Positions 35,643 through 44,846 of a stretch of 64,000 nt of DNA are shown here, piece by piece. The position numbers and the translations under genes are program-made. The stretch is from Porphyrobacter sp. GA68. GTDB lineage: Bacteria; Pseudomonadota; Alphaproteobacteria; Sphingomonadales; Sphingomonadaceae. Numbering within the stretch: the stretch's first letter is position 1; every line of letters starts with the position of its first letter. The stretch covers positions 682,001-746,000 of the forward strand of contig NZ_JAKQYJ010000002.1 of the NCBI RefSeq assembly GCF_022605525.1, in the 5' to 3' direction. Below the pieces are notes generated by a model, which had not been told where the DNA came from, ran no database searches, and worked only from the letters and a program-made list of their open reading frames with translations.

Positions 35643-37226
35643 ATGACCTATTATCAGACTGTAGCCGATCTGGCGGCCAGCAACACGACTGCCGGGAACA
35701 TCGGCTCGGAAAACATCGCCCGCATGCGCTTGCAGAACCGCTTTCAAACGGGGCTGGAGATCGCCCGGTACACCGCCCGCATCATGCGCGACGACATGGC
35801 CGCCTATGACCAGGATCCAGCCAAATACACGCAGTCGCTGGGGTGCTGGCACGGGTTCGTGGCTCAGCAGAAGATGATCGCCATCAAGAAACACTTCGGC
35901 AGCACGAAGCGCCGCTATCTCTATCTGTCCGGCTGGATGATCGCCGCATTGCGCAGTGAGTTCGGTCCCCTGCCCGACCAGTCAATGCACGAGAAAACCA
36001 GCGTTCCTGCGCTGATCGAAGAGATCTACACGTTCCTGCGCCAGGCAGATGCGCGCGAACTGGGAATGCTGTTTCGCAGCCTCGACAAGGCGCGCGATGA
36101 CGGTGACGAGGTGGAGGAGCAGCGCATCCTCAGGGCGATTGACAGCTTTCAGACCCATGTGGTGCCAATCATCGCCGATATCGACGCTGGGTTCGGTAAT
36201 GCCGAGGCGACTTATCTCCTTGCCAAGAAGATGATCGAGGCGGGTGCATGCGCGATCCAGATCGAGAATCAGGTTTCCGACGAGAAGCAGTGCGGGCACC
36301 AGGATGGCAAGGTCACTGTTCCGCATGAAGACTTCCATCAGAAGCTGCGCGCCATCCGTTACGCGTTTCTAGAATTGGGCGTCGAGGATGGCATCATCGT
36401 GGCCCGCACGGACTCGCTTGGTGCCGGGCTGACCAAGCAGATCGCGTATTCGCGCGAGCCCGGCGACCTGGGGGACCAGTATAACGCTTTCCTCGATTGC
36501 GACGCGGTCGATCCGGCCAGCGTGGGCCATGGCGATGTTCTGATCAGCCGGAACGGAGCACTCATGAAGACAAAGCGGCTGCCGTCCAACCTTTACCAGT
36601 TCCGCCCGGACACAGGGGAGGATCGCTGCGTGCTGGACTGCATCGCGGCACTTCAGCATGGCGCGGACCTGTTGTGGATCGAGACGGAGAAGCCGCACAT
36701 TGGCCAGATCGGCGGCATGGTCAGGCGCATCCGCGAAGCAGTTCCGGACGCAAAGCTCGTTTACAACAATTCGCCCAGCTTCAACTGGACCCTCAACTTC
36801 CGCCAGCAGGTGTATGACGCCTGGGCACAGGACGGCCGCGATGTCTCCGGCTATGATCGCAGCCGGCTGATGAGTGTGGATTATGACGGAACGGACCTCG
36901 CCGCCGAAGCTGATGAGCGGATCCGGACATTCCAGGCGGACTCAGCGCGGGAGGCGGGCATTTTCCACCACCTCATCACCCTGCCGACATACCACACCAC
37001 CGCGCTGTCCACCGACAACCTGGCGCGCGAGTACTTTGGCGCCGCCGGCATGCTCGGTTACGTAAAGAACGTGCAGCGCGAGGAAATCCGGCAGGCCATT
37101 GCCTGCGTGAAGCACCAGAACATGGCGGGATCGGACATCGGCGACGACCACAAGGAGTATTTTGCCGGCGAAGCGGCCCTGAAGGCCGGCGGCAAGCACA
37201 ACACGATGAATCAGTTCGCCGCCTGA
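35643..37226 (+). CDS. aceA: isocitrate lyase
   Basis: AceA splits isocitrate to glyoxylate and succinate, the first step of the glyoxylate shunt needed for growth on acetate or fatty acids. At 527 residues it belongs to the longer isocitrate lyase group like that of Pseudomonas aeruginosa. The catalytic loop reads EKQCGHQDGK (Cys217, His219), with the second Lys of KKCGH replaced by Gln as usual in this group. IADIDAGFGN and SPSFNW carry metal and substrate residues. GGGAG-type ribosome site precedes the ATG. Malate synthase is not in the window. Confidence 0.97.
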   Translation: MTYYQTVADLAASNTTAGNIGSENIARMRLQNRFQTGLEIARYTARIMRDDMAAYDQDPAKYTQSLGCWHGFVAQQKMIAIKKHFGSTKRRYLYLSGWMIAALRSEFGPLPDQSMHEKTSVPALIEEIYTFLRQADARELGMLFRSLDKARDDGDEVEEQRILRAIDSFQTHVVPIIADIDAGFGNAEATYLLAKKMIEAGACAIQIENQVSDEKQCGHQDGKVTVPHEDFHQKLRAIRYAFLELGVEDGIIVARTDSLGAGLTKQIAYSREPGDLGDQYNAFLDCDAVDPASVGHGDVLISRNGALMKTKRLPSNLYQFRPDTGEDRCVLDCIAALQHGADLLWIETEKPHIGQIGGMVRRIREAVPDAKLVYNNSPSFNWTLNFRQQVYDAWAQDGRDVSGYDRSRLMSVDYDGTDLAAEADERIRTFQADSAREAGIFHHLITLPTYHTTALSTDNLAREYFGAAGMLGYVKNVQREEIRQAIACVKHQNMAGSDIGDDHKEYFAGEAALKAGGKHNTMNQFAA

Positions 37227-37240
37227 CAAGGAGACAGGAA

Positions 37241-37438
37241 ATGCAAGCTGCCACCGACCCGCACTCCCAGACTTCTGCCGAGCCAGGGCGTGCCCGCGCG
37301 CTGTTTTCAACCGCGGATTTCCGCCTTTTGCGCGCGGCTCTCGCCAGCCACGCCCGGCAGACCGATGACCGTGAGGAACTGGCGAAGATCAATGCGCTTC
37401 ACCACCGGCTGGGCAATTACGTGCCGGATACCGAATAA
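37241..37438 (+). CDS. small conserved-looking protein downstream of aceA
   Basis: A 65-residue soluble ORF, with a strong AAGGAG ribosome site 8 bp before its ATG and only 14 bp after aceA. It has a helical, charged C-terminal half (FRLLRAALASHARQTDD then INALHHRLGNYVP). I recognise no domain. The coupling to aceA suggests a role in the same response, perhaps modulating the enzyme, but this is inference. The ribosome site and operon position are the main evidence that it is real. Confidence 0.7.
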   Translation: MQAATDPHSQTSAEPGRARALFSTADFRLLRAALASHARQTDDREELAKINALHHRLGNYVPDTE

Positions 37439-37464
37439 GCAGGTTTCTCCTGGGGAGGAGAAGC

Positions 37465-37494
37465 GCGCCGCCGGGGTGAACCCTCCGGCGGCGC
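37465..37494 (+). terminator. GC-rich hairpin closing the aceA operon
   Basis: GCGCCGCCGG (37465-37474) pairs with CCGGCGGCGC (37485-37494) around a 10-nt loop, between the small ORF and the convergent peptidase gene. It is not followed by a T-run, so it may act as a 3'-end stabiliser rather than a classic terminator. Confidence 0.5.
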
Positions 37495-37501
37495 CATCGG
37501 T

Positions 37502-38830
37502 TTACCCGCCGGGGCGGGGCATGAGATCGAGGGCCGCTGCCGCTAACCCTTCGGTGGCGGTTGCGATCACCGCCTCGGCATCAGGCGCCCAGAACGGGGA
37601 ATGGAGGGATGGCAATTCCACCTCGCCCCGCTGCGCTTTTTGCCATTGTTCCTGCGGCACCCCGCCGACCCAGAAAATGAGCGACTGCACATCGTCGGGG
37701 GCAGCACGTCGGAACTGTCCGAAGTCCTCCCCACCCATGACCGATGGAACCTGCATCACCCGATCTTCCCCAAACCGTTGACGAAAACGCGCCATGACTT
37801 CCTGCGTGAAGTCGGGATCGTTGAAGGTGGCGGGCGTGTATGTATCCTCCACCGTCACCACCGGCATACGGTCGCTGGGCAGACCGGCCGCGATGGCCTC
37901 GCCCCGCGCGATGCGGGCAATTCCATCGAGCAGCAGCTTGCGCGATTCGTCGGAATAGGAACGCACCGTCAATTGCAACTTTGCCTCGTCCGGGATGATG
38001 TTGTGCTTGGCTCCGGCGTGAAAGCTGCCAACGGTGACGACGGCGGGGTCAAGCGGACTGGATTCGCGGCTGACCAGCGTCTGCAGTTTCATGACGATCG
38101 CACTGGCCAGCACTATCGGGTCTTTCGCGGTGTGCGGATAGGCGCCGTGACCCCCAACACCCTTTACCGTGATATCGACGCTGTCCACATTGGCGAGCGC
38201 GTAGCCCGGGGAATAGCCGATGGTTCCGGCGGGGAACTGCGCGGCATTGTGGAATGCGACGGCGTAGTCGGGCTTGGGAAAGCGGGTGTACAACCCGTCC
38301 TCCAGCATGGCGAGCGCGCCAAGCCCCACTTCCTCGGCAGGTTGAAGCACCATGACCAGCGTGCCCTGCCATTCAGCCTTGCGTTCGCTGAGTAACTGAG
38401 CCGCTCCGATGAACGCGGTCATGTGCGTGTCATGGGCACAGGCATGCATGACGCCGGTTTCTACGCCGCTGGCCGGCGTCGCCAGTCGCCTTGATGCAAA
38501 GGGCAGGCCGGTCTGTTCCACCACCGGTAGCCCATCCATGTCGGCCCGCAGGAGGACGGTCGGCCCACCGCCATTCCTCATCACAGCGACCACGCCGGTC
38601 TTGCCCACCCCTTCGGTTACTTCAAAACCCAAAGCCTTCATCCGCTGCGCCAGCTTGGCGGCCGTTTCCCGCTCCTCGAAACTGAGTTCAGGATTTGCAT
38701 GAAGGTCGCGGTAGAGCGTCATCAGGTCCGGCATATCGGCCGCGATGGCCGTGCGCAGATCCTGGGCGGCAGCCGGCGCGTTGATCCCGACGTTCAGCAT
38801 TAAGGCGCAGATCAACAAGCGTGCTTTCAT
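37502..38830 (-). CDS. secreted M20 family metallopeptidase/amidohydrolase
   Basis: A 442-residue protein with a signal peptide (MKARLLICALMLNVG, cleavage near AAAQD) and an M20D-type amidohydrolase fold. Metal ligands appear in HACAHDTHMTAFIGAA and the catalytic QPAEEVG. DITVKGVGGHGAYPH lies in the dimerisation lid and MGGEDFGQF provides the last ligand region. Relatives hydrolyse N-acyl amino acids, hippurate or dipeptides; the substrate is unknown. The ATG at 38830 has GGA 8-10 bp upstream; a longer frame lacks signal character. Confidence 0.9.
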   Translation of the reverse strand: MKARLLICALMLNVGINAPAAAQDLRTAIAADMPDLMTLYRDLHANPELSFEERETAAKLAQRMKALGFEVTEGVGKTGVVAVMRNGGGPTVLLRADMDGLPVVEQTGLPFASRRLATPASGVETGVMHACAHDTHMTAFIGAAQLLSERKAEWQGTLVMVLQPAEEVGLGALAMLEDGLYTRFPKPDYAVAFHNAAQFPAGTIGYSPGYALANVDSVDITVKGVGGHGAYPHTAKDPIVLASAIVMKLQTLVSRESSPLDPAVVTVGSFHAGAKHNIIPDEAKLQLTVRSYSDESRKLLLDGIARIARGEAIAAGLPSDRMPVVTVEDTYTPATFNDPDFTQEVMARFRQRFGEDRVMQVPSVMGGEDFGQFRRAAPDDVQSLIFWVGGVPQEQWQKAQRGEVELPSLHSPFWAPDAEAVIATATEGLAAAALDLMPRPGG

Positions 38831-38998
38831 CCGATGTTCCTTTCGAGCCAGCGCCGCTGGGGCAACGCGCATCGCGCTGCTCGAGTCGCGGACACCGTCA
38901 CGATAGAACCTTGTTGCTCTGCCGCAACCTGCACCCCCAGCGAGGTGCGGATGCAGGCGGCAAGCCAGCGCCGCCGTCCGGTTTCGCTGGGTGGATGC

Positions 38999-40813
38999 CT
39001 ATCCCATCTTGAGCATGCTGATCGCGAAACACGTGGCGAGCCCAACCCCGATATTCATCGGAACACCGATTTTAACGAAGTCCATGAAGCGATAGTTCGC
39101 CGCCCCGTACACCAGCGTGTTCGTCTGATAGCCGATCGGCGTCGCAAAGCTGGCGCTCGCCGCGAACATCACCACGAACACGATGGCGCGCGGATCGACG
39201 CCGGCGGTTTCCGCTATGCCGATGGCAACGGGCGTCATGATGACGGCCACCGCATTGTTGGTTACCGCCTCGGTAAGTGCACTGGTTACTGCATACACCG
39301 CTACAAGCAGAATAAACGGAGAGCTGGCCAGCAGCACCGGGCGCAAGGTTTCCACGATCAGCTTCAGGCTTCCCGCGTTCTCCAGAGCCTGCCCGAACGC
39401 CAGCATCGCGAAGATCAACACCAGCGTGTTGCCGTCGATCGCCGCCCAAGCCTCCTCCGGTTCGATGCAGCGGGTGGCCAGCACCACCGCCACCCCTACG
39501 ATCGCCAGCCCGACTATGGGAATATTGAACAGCGCGGCCAGCACGACCACGCCCGCCAGCGTCCCGATGGCGACTGGAGCCCGAACGCGTCGGAACGCCC
39601 GCACCGGTGCTTCGCTCACATCAGCCAACCCGATGTTTGCCTGAAGCGCCTGCGCCGCATCGTCTCCTCCGGCGATCAGCAAACGGTCGCCCGCCCGGAC
39701 GCGCACATTGGCCAGATCGGGGCCGGCGAGGTGGCGCGGCCGGGAGAGGCCCAGCACGCGCACCCGCAAGCGCGAAAGAAGCGGTATTTCGGCCAGCCGC
39801 CGCCCGATGATCGGATGCGATGGCGAGATCACCGCGTGAACCAGCCGCAGGTCCGCAGGACGATTGGGTCCGGCCATCGCGACATCGCCGCCAACCCCTG
39901 TGAGACCTGTGCGAAAGCCACTTGTTTCAGCCAGCGACGCGAGCTCGGCAGGGTTGGCGGCGACGATCAACTGATCGCCAACCCTCAGTTCCCAGTTGTC
40001 GTATTGCTTGCGCTCCACCTGCTTGCCGCGCTGCACCCCGATGACACGCACGCCGGAGCGGCGGAAAATGGAAGTATCCGTCAGCATCTTGCCATCCAGC
40101 GGACTTTGCGCACTCACCACCAGATGCGACAGGTACATATCGCTTTCACGTTGCTCGTCCGTCGCCCGGGGCCCGCGATCTGGCAGAAGCCAGCGCCCCA
40201 GCAGGCCCAGCACCAGCAGTCCCGCCGCCGCACCGAACATGCCGACGCCGGTGATCTCGAAAATGCCGAATTGTGCCAAGCCCTGCTGCTCCGCCACGCC
40301 GGCGACCAGAAGGTTGGTTGAGGTTCCGATCAGCGTCAAAGTTCCACCCAGGATCGAGACGTAGGACAGCGGAATGAGCAGCCGGGTGGCAGATGTCTTC
40401 AGAACCCGCGCCAGCCGCTGGATGATGGGGATCATGACGATGACCACTGGCGTGTTGTTCATGAAGGCGGACGCCAGCATGGTGCCGCCGGCGACCTCTG
40501 CCAGTGCCACGCGGGGTCTGCGCATGGTGCGCCGGATCACCCAGCCCGTCACCTCTTCCAGTGCGCCGGTGCGAAGAAGCGCGCCAGACAGCACAAACAT
40601 TGCGGCGATCGTGATGGGCGCGGAGTTGCCGAACACGTTCAACGCGTCGCTCACTGGCAAAAAGCCAAGAGCCATCATCAGGCCCGCACCTACGACTGCG
40701 ATCACGACCGGCGGCCGCCGTTCGGTGGCAAAGGCTGCAAAAACCATTGCCAAGATGATGAGACCAATTTGCGCAGAGTACGCCGCGTGCCACGATTCGG
40801 GAAGGAGAGACAT
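38999..40813 (-). CDS. SLC13 family transporter with two RCK_C (TrkA-C) domains
   Basis: This 604-residue permease has N-terminal membrane helices including FVLSGALLRTGALEEV and SAFMNNTPVVIVMIPII. A cytoplasmic insert of about 200 residues holds two TrkA-C domains (VIGVQRGKQ...LRVGDQLIVAAN and VLGLSRPRH...VRAGDRLLIAGG). A second membrane half contains TEAVTNNAVAVIMTPVA. This is the architecture of sodium/sulfate or dicarboxylate symporters of the DASS/SLC13 group with regulatory RCK_C domains. The substrate (sulfate or carboxylates) cannot be told. The ATG at 40813 is adjacent to an alternative GTG at 40816. Confidence 0.9.
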   Translation of the reverse strand: MSLLPESWHAAYSAQIGLIILAMVFAAFATERRPPVVIAVVGAGLMMALGFLPVSDALNVFGNSAPITIAAMFVLSGALLRTGALEEVTGWVIRRTMRRPRVALAEVAGGTMLASAFMNNTPVVIVMIPIIQRLARVLKTSATRLLIPLSYVSILGGTLTLIGTSTNLLVAGVAEQQGLAQFGIFEITGVGMFGAAAGLLVLGLLGRWLLPDRGPRATDEQRESDMYLSHLVVSAQSPLDGKMLTDTSIFRRSGVRVIGVQRGKQVERKQYDNWELRVGDQLIVAANPAELASLAETSGFRTGLTGVGGDVAMAGPNRPADLRLVHAVISPSHPIIGRRLAEIPLLSRLRVRVLGLSRPRHLAGPDLANVRVRAGDRLLIAGGDDAAQALQANIGLADVSEAPVRAFRRVRAPVAIGTLAGVVVLAALFNIPIVGLAIVGVAVVLATRCIEPEEAWAAIDGNTLVLIFAMLAFGQALENAGSLKLIVETLRPVLLASSPFILLVAVYAVTSALTEAVTNNAVAVIMTPVAIGIAETAGVDPRAIVFVVMFAASASFATPIGYQTNTLVYGAANYRFMDFVKIGVPMNIGVGLATCFAISMLKMG

Positions 40814-40884
40814 CACGGCGGCCTATGGCCACAAGCAGGGCAAGCCGCTAGCGCATTCACAGAGTGCTGCACCATCTGCTGCGG

Positions 40885-40969
40885 TGGTGCCCCTGGCCAG
40901 ACTCGAACTGGCACTTCCGAAGAAATTCGATTTTGAGTCGAACGCGTCTACCAATTCCACCACAGGGGC
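40885..40969 (-). tRNA. tRNA-Leu (CAA)
   Basis: An 85-nt class II tRNA with acceptor GCCCCTG paired to CAGGGGC and encoded CCA. The anticodon stem TTCGA/TCGAA encloses loop CTCAAAA with anticodon CAA. A long variable arm (TTTCTTCGGAAG region) and T loop GTTCGAGTC complete it. It lies upstream of the SLC13 gene on the same strand. Confidence 0.97.
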
Positions 40970-41012
40970 ACTGTCGGGGAAGCCGCGCCTCTAGCGGGAG
41001 GCTCTATCTCGT

Positions 41013-41834
41013 TCAAGTCTTGAGCGAAGCCACCAGAGCCTTGTGCAGCTTGGAATGCAGCTTGTCGTTGCCCGCCAGCACCTGTTCGTAATGAACCGGC
41101 TGGGAACGGCCGCGATAATCGGTGACAAAGCCACCCGCTTCGCGCACCAGCAGACAGCCGGCCGCCGTGTCCCAGATCGACAGGTCGCTTTCCCAGAACG
41201 CGTCGAACCTGCCGGCCGCCACCCACGCAAGATCCAGTGCCGCAGAACCGAACCGGCGGATGCCGGCCACTTGCGGGCCGATGGCGGCAAAGATCCTGCT
41301 CCACTCGGCAAAGTCTCCGTGCCCGCCGTAGGGGATGCCCGTCGCGACCAGCGCTTCATCCATGCGCGACCTGGCAGACACGCGCAGCCGGCCGTCGTGC
41401 AGCCACGCACCGCGGGACTTCTCTGCCCAGAAAGTTTCGTCCGTCACCGGCTGATACACCACGGCTGCTGTCACCTCGCCCCAGCCGCCACCTCCCAGCT
41501 TCGGCTCCTGCACGGCGATGGAGATCGAGAAGTGCGGAATTCCATGCAGAAAGTTGCTGGTGCCGTCGAGCGGATCGATGATCCAGCGCGGCTTGTCCGG
41601 CTCCCCTTCGATCACGCCGCCTTCTTCCAGTACGAAGCCCCAGCCAGGCCGCGCCTCTCGCAACTCGTCCCACAAGGTCCGTTCGGCGATCTGGTCTGCC
41701 TTGGAAACGAAATCCGCCGGCCCCTTGCGGCTGACCTGCAGATGCTCGACCTCGCCGAAGTCGCGCCTGAGCCGACCGCCCGCCTTGCGCGCGGCGCGCT
41801 CCATGACGCGGATGATGCCAGGAAGCTGGGCCAT
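41013..41834 (-). CDS. inositol monophosphatase family protein
   Basis: This 273-residue magnesium-dependent phosphatase has the first metal motif WIIDPLDGTSNFLHGIPHFS and the second WDTAAGCLLVREAGG, plus VSKADQIAE near the N terminus. Bacterial homologues (SuhB-like) act on inositol-1-phosphate or other sugar phosphates and can also affect rRNA transcription. The ATG at 41834 has GAGGGG at good distance. It starts 10 bp after efp on the same strand, so the two are probably co-transcribed. Confidence 0.94.
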   Translation of the reverse strand: MAQLPGIIRVMERAARKAGGRLRRDFGEVEHLQVSRKGPADFVSKADQIAERTLWDELREARPGWGFVLEEGGVIEGEPDKPRWIIDPLDGTSNFLHGIPHFSISIAVQEPKLGGGGWGEVTAAVVYQPVTDETFWAEKSRGAWLHDGRLRVSARSRMDEALVATGIPYGGHGDFAEWSRIFAAIGPQVAGIRRFGSAALDLAWVAAGRFDAFWESDLSIWDTAAGCLLVREAGGFVTDYRGRSQPVHYEQVLAGNDKLHSKLHKALVASLKT

Positions 41835-41844
41835 GATCTGCCCC

Positions 41845-42408
41845 TCAGCCCGCCTTGCCGATGTAGGTCCGCTCGTACACGTCAACCACGATGCGCGTTC
41901 CGCTTTCGATATGCGGCGGAACCATGACCCGCACCCCGTTCTCCAGGATTGCAGGCTTGAAGCTGGAGGACGCCGTCTGCCCCTTCACCACGGCATCCGC
42001 CTCGACAATGGTGGCCTCCACCTGTTCCGGCAGCGCGACGCTGATCGGCTTTTCGTCCCACAGCTCCAGCGTTACCTGCATCCCGTCCTGCAGGAAGGGG
42101 CGGGCATCGCCCAGCAGGTCGGATGGAAGATTGATCTGCTCGAACGTGTCGCCGTCCATGAACACCAGCTGTTCGCCGTCTTCGTAGAGGAACTGGTATT
42201 CCTTGGTGTCGAGCCGCACCCGCTCCACCGTGTCGGCGCTGCGGAAGCGCACGTTGGTCTTGCGTCCATCCTGCAGGTTCTTCATTTCCACCTGCATGTA
42301 TGCCCCGCCCTTGCCGGGCTGCGTGTGCTGGATCTTGGCAACTTTCCAGATCCCGCCTTCATATTCGAGGATGTTGCCGGGGCGAATGTCGACACCGCTG
42401 ATTTTCAT
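41845..42408 (-). CDS. efp: elongation factor P
   Basis: EF-P relieves ribosome stalling at proline stretches by entering the E site. The 187-residue product starts [19 protein letters not shown] and has the modification loop [12 protein letters not shown] with Lys33, the residue that is beta-lysylated or otherwise modified in many bacteria. It has the usual three beta-barrel domains, ending in [13 protein letters not shown]. The start at 42408 is fixed by the family N terminus. No EpmA/EpmB-type modifier is in the window. Confidence 0.97.
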   Translation of the reverse strand: MKISGVDIRPGNILEYEGGIWKVAKIQHTQPGKGGAYMQVEMKNLQDGRKTNVRFRSADTVERVRLDTKEYQFLYEDGEQLVFMDGDTFEQINLPSDLLGDARPFLQDGMQVTLELWDEKPISVALPEQVEATIVEADAVVKGQTASSSFKPAILENGVRVMVPPHIESGTRIVVDVYERTYIGKAG

Positions 42409-42546
42409 GTAGTTGCTGGCTCCGGACTGAGGATGCTGCCTGAGGGCGCATGTCGCGCCTCGGCATGAAAGGCGCGGCCTTAGCGGCTCGTGCCGCGGAC
42501 GGCAAGGCGGCTGGCGGCGCGACAAACCGGGCGCTAAGACGCGACG

Positions 42547-42966
42547 ATGACCATATTCCGCATTCTGCTTCTGACCGCTCTGACCACTCTGCCCGCTCCG
42601 ACCATCGACGCTGCCGCCGCTGCACCGGGCGGGAGGCTTGGCGTCCTGCCGCTGGGCTTTTGGCAGTGCGGGGTTCCGGGCGATGCGATGGGTTCCGCCC
42701 TGATCGTCGACGATCGGCGCAGCTTTGTCACCAGGCGTAATTCGGCATATTACACGCGCGAGGGGAGCGGCACCTACCTGCTGACCGGAACGACGGTGAC
42801 GTTCACGCGCGGACCGTTGAAGGGTTTGTCGCTGCAGCGTGAAGACCGCAACCGCCTGCGCCTTGTTGTCGCGGCGGCGGAAACCAACGAACAGTTGGTA
42901 TGCAACCGCCGTGCCTACCGGATCGACAGCGCCGTCAACGCTGGGTCAGAAGCGGAAAGGGATTAA
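42547..42966 (+). CDS. secreted hypothetical protein
   Basis: A 139-residue protein with a signal peptide ([20 protein letters not shown], cleavage after DAAAAA). The mature part of about 110 residues has [21 protein letters not shown], repeated beta-strand character ([19 protein letters not shown]) and two cysteines that could form a disulfide. I recognise no named domain. It is divergent from efp across 138 bp, and its last 32 bp overlap the 3' end of the convergent M23 peptidase gene. Confidence 0.75.
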   Translation: MTIFRILLLTALTTLPAPTIDAAAAAPGGRLGVLPLGFWQCGVPGDAMGSALIVDDRRSFVTRRNSAYYTREGSGTYLLTGTTVTFTRGPLKGLSLQREDRNRLRLVVAAAETNEQLVCNRRAYRIDSAVNAGSEAERD

Positions 42967-43558
42967 CCGGCTCACCGGTATCGTGCCAGGCACTCCCCCG
43001 TGCCATGCGGTAAATGGCGAAATGCAGGTGCGGCGCAGCGGGATCTGCATTCCCTGTGCTGCCGACCGTACCAATGAACTGACCTTGCTTCACCGGCTGC
43101 CCTTCTCGCAGCCCCTGCGCATAGGCATCGAGATGGGCATAATAGGTGAGGATTTCGCCGCCAGGCAGACGGATATATACAGTGTTGCCGCCGTCATTCG
43201 ACAGGAACAGCTTCTCTACCCGGCCCGCAGCCGCCGCCACGATTGGAGTACCGGCCGGCGCGGCGATGTCGATGGCGTTGTGAACGCGCGCACCGCCGCC
43301 GCGTGACTGGGTATACGTGTCGACCAGTTGGCCGCGCTCTACCCCGGCCACGGGTATAATCCACTGGCCACTGCCGGCGATCGCGTCAGCCGTCCTCGAG
43401 GATCTGGCAGGAGCGGCACTCTCCTCCCTGGCAAGGAAGTTTGCGGGCGCCGAAACCTGCACACTGGGGCCAACGAGCAGGATACCCGCAACGATCCACC
43501 CGGCTGAGGTGAGCAGAAAGGTCACAAACGCTGTCTTGAGATGCTCCCTCAGCCGCAT
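42935..43558 (-). CDS. M23 family (LytM) peptidoglycan peptidase
   Basis: This 207-residue membrane-anchored peptidase has an N-terminal helix ([20 protein letters not shown]) and a C-terminal LytM domain. Metal ligands are in [18 protein letters not shown] and HLHFAIY, and [16 protein letters not shown] lies between them. The HxxxD and HxH motifs are intact, so it should be an active zinc endopeptidase cutting peptide cross-links, rather than a degenerate activator. It begins 17 bp past the L,D-transpeptidase stop codon, so they are probably one operon. Confidence 0.92.
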   Translation of the reverse strand: MRLREHLKTAFVTFLLTSAGWIVAGILLVGPSVQVSAPANFLAREESAAPARSSRTADAIAGSGQWIIPVAGVERGQLVDTYTQSRGGGARVHNAIDIAAPAGTPIVAAAAGRVEKLFLSNDGGNTVYIRLPGGEILTYYAHLDAYAQGLREGQPVKQGQFIGTVGSTGNADPAAPHLHFAIYRMARGSAWHDTGEPVNPFPLLTQR

Positions 43559-43575
43559 GGTTCAGCTTGGCCCCG

Positions 43576-44790
43576 TCATGCGACGAATTCGACCTTGGTC
43601 GTTGTGCTGACCATTTGCGCCAGTCTGGCAGCATCCCAATTCGTCAGGCGCACACACCCGTTGCTTTGCGCGCGTCCAATTGTTTGCGGCTCGGGCGTTC
43701 CGTGGATGCCGTAATGCTCCTTGGACAGGTCGATCCACACGACTCCTACTGGGTTGTTGGGTCCGGGGGGCAACCGCTGCTTGTCGTCGCTGTCTGGCGC
43801 GTTACGGAGCAGCGTCGGATCGTAGGAGTAGTCCGGGTTATACGCCTTGCCCAGGATCTTCCAGTCACCCAAAGGCAGTGGATCCTGTTCCGAACCCGAA
43901 CTGACGGTAAACAGCGCGATCAACCGATCGTTGGAATCATAAGCGCGCAGCGTGTTCTTGCTCTTGCTCACTACGATGCGAGCTGCCTCTGGCTGATCCG
44001 ATCCGACACCGAGAGAAGCAAGGGTGGCCTGCCAGCTTTCATCCTGCACCGCGCCGGGCACGATGCGGTCCGCCCCGATATTTGGAACCCTGACAAGCTG
44101 GCCCGGACGGAAAACTGCAGCTCCCACCGTTCCCGCTTCGCTCGCTGACGAGCGCGTTCCCTGTGGCGCCGGGGATGCCGTCTGCCCGCCCGTGCCGCCG
44201 GTTTGCGGTAGGGTCATACCAGCCGGAGTGCCACCCGGGTTGAGAGCCCGCAGCACATCGACGGTCGTATGGAACCGCTCCGCCAAGCGTTCATCGAGCG
44301 AGGTGTAGCCCATCCGGTCAAGCTGCGCCTGATCGGCCGGATCGTCGGGAAGCGGTCGATACTGCTCCTGCGCCCAATCCTGTGGAATGCGGACAATGCG
44401 CGTCGCGGCAAATTGCTGCCCCTGCCCTAGAGCCTGGCGTGTTGGCTCATCCAGCTGGCCTGTCACCTGCAGACCGGACGCTTCCTGAAACCCTTCGAGG
44501 GCATTGCGTGTGGAGATGCCCATTTGCCCGTCGATTACCCCGGGACCGAACCCCAGCCGGTCCAGTGTGACCTGCGCCTGCATCATCGGGCGCTGCTCAG
44601 GATCGGCAATATCAGGCACGTCTCCATCGCGCGCACCGTAGTCGGCGGATGCCATGCTGTCGGCAAGGTTGTCGGTCGTTTGCGCGGGGGCAGTGGACGA
44701 TTGCTGCGCCGCGCCATCGGGCTCATCAGAAAAGTTGATGTTGCAACCCGCCAGAACCAGCGTGGAGGCAAACAGAAGAGATAAACGCAT
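43576..44790 (-). CDS. L,D-transpeptidase lipoprotein with peptidoglycan-binding domain
   Basis: A 404-residue lipoprotein (lipobox VLAGC, Cys16). A PG_binding_1 domain (VTLDRLGFGPGVIDGQMGIS, then ALEGFQEASGLQVTG), a Thr/Gly-rich linker, and a YkuD catalytic domain with HGTPEP and SNGCVRLTNWDA follow. The catalytic HGT and SxGCVR residues are present. It should form 3-3 cross-links or attach proteins to peptidoglycan in the periplasm. The ATG at 44790 opens the lipoprotein signal; an ATG at 44802 is in frame. The next gene on the strand is an M23 endopeptidase. Confidence 0.93.
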   Translation of the reverse strand: MRLSLLFASTLVLAGCNINFSDEPDGAAQQSSTAPAQTTDNLADSMASADYGARDGDVPDIADPEQRPMMQAQVTLDRLGFGPGVIDGQMGISTRNALEGFQEASGLQVTGQLDEPTRQALGQGQQFAATRIVRIPQDWAQEQYRPLPDDPADQAQLDRMGYTSLDERLAERFHTTVDVLRALNPGGTPAGMTLPQTGGTGGQTASPAPQGTRSSASEAGTVGAAVFRPGQLVRVPNIGADRIVPGAVQDESWQATLASLGVGSDQPEAARIVVSKSKNTLRAYDSNDRLIALFTVSSGSEQDPLPLGDWKILGKAYNPDYSYDPTLLRNAPDSDDKQRLPPGPNNPVGVVWIDLSKEHYGIHGTPEPQTIGRAQSNGCVRLTNWDAARLAQMVSTTTKVEFVA

Positions 44791-44846
44791 CGGTGAAAGC
44801 ATCCTTTGACAGAACCGTTCGTCTCTAAACTCCTCAGGACGCGAAA

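Noticed and set aside
36285-36300. apparent loss of a catalytic Lys in isocitrate lyase (KQCGH for KKCGH)
   Set aside because: The longer isocitrate lyase group normally has Gln here, so it is not a defect.
38834-40321. 495-residue open frame antisense to the SLC13 transporter gene
   Set aside because: Low-complexity Arg/Gln/His composition and no motif; the sense strand encodes a complete transporter.
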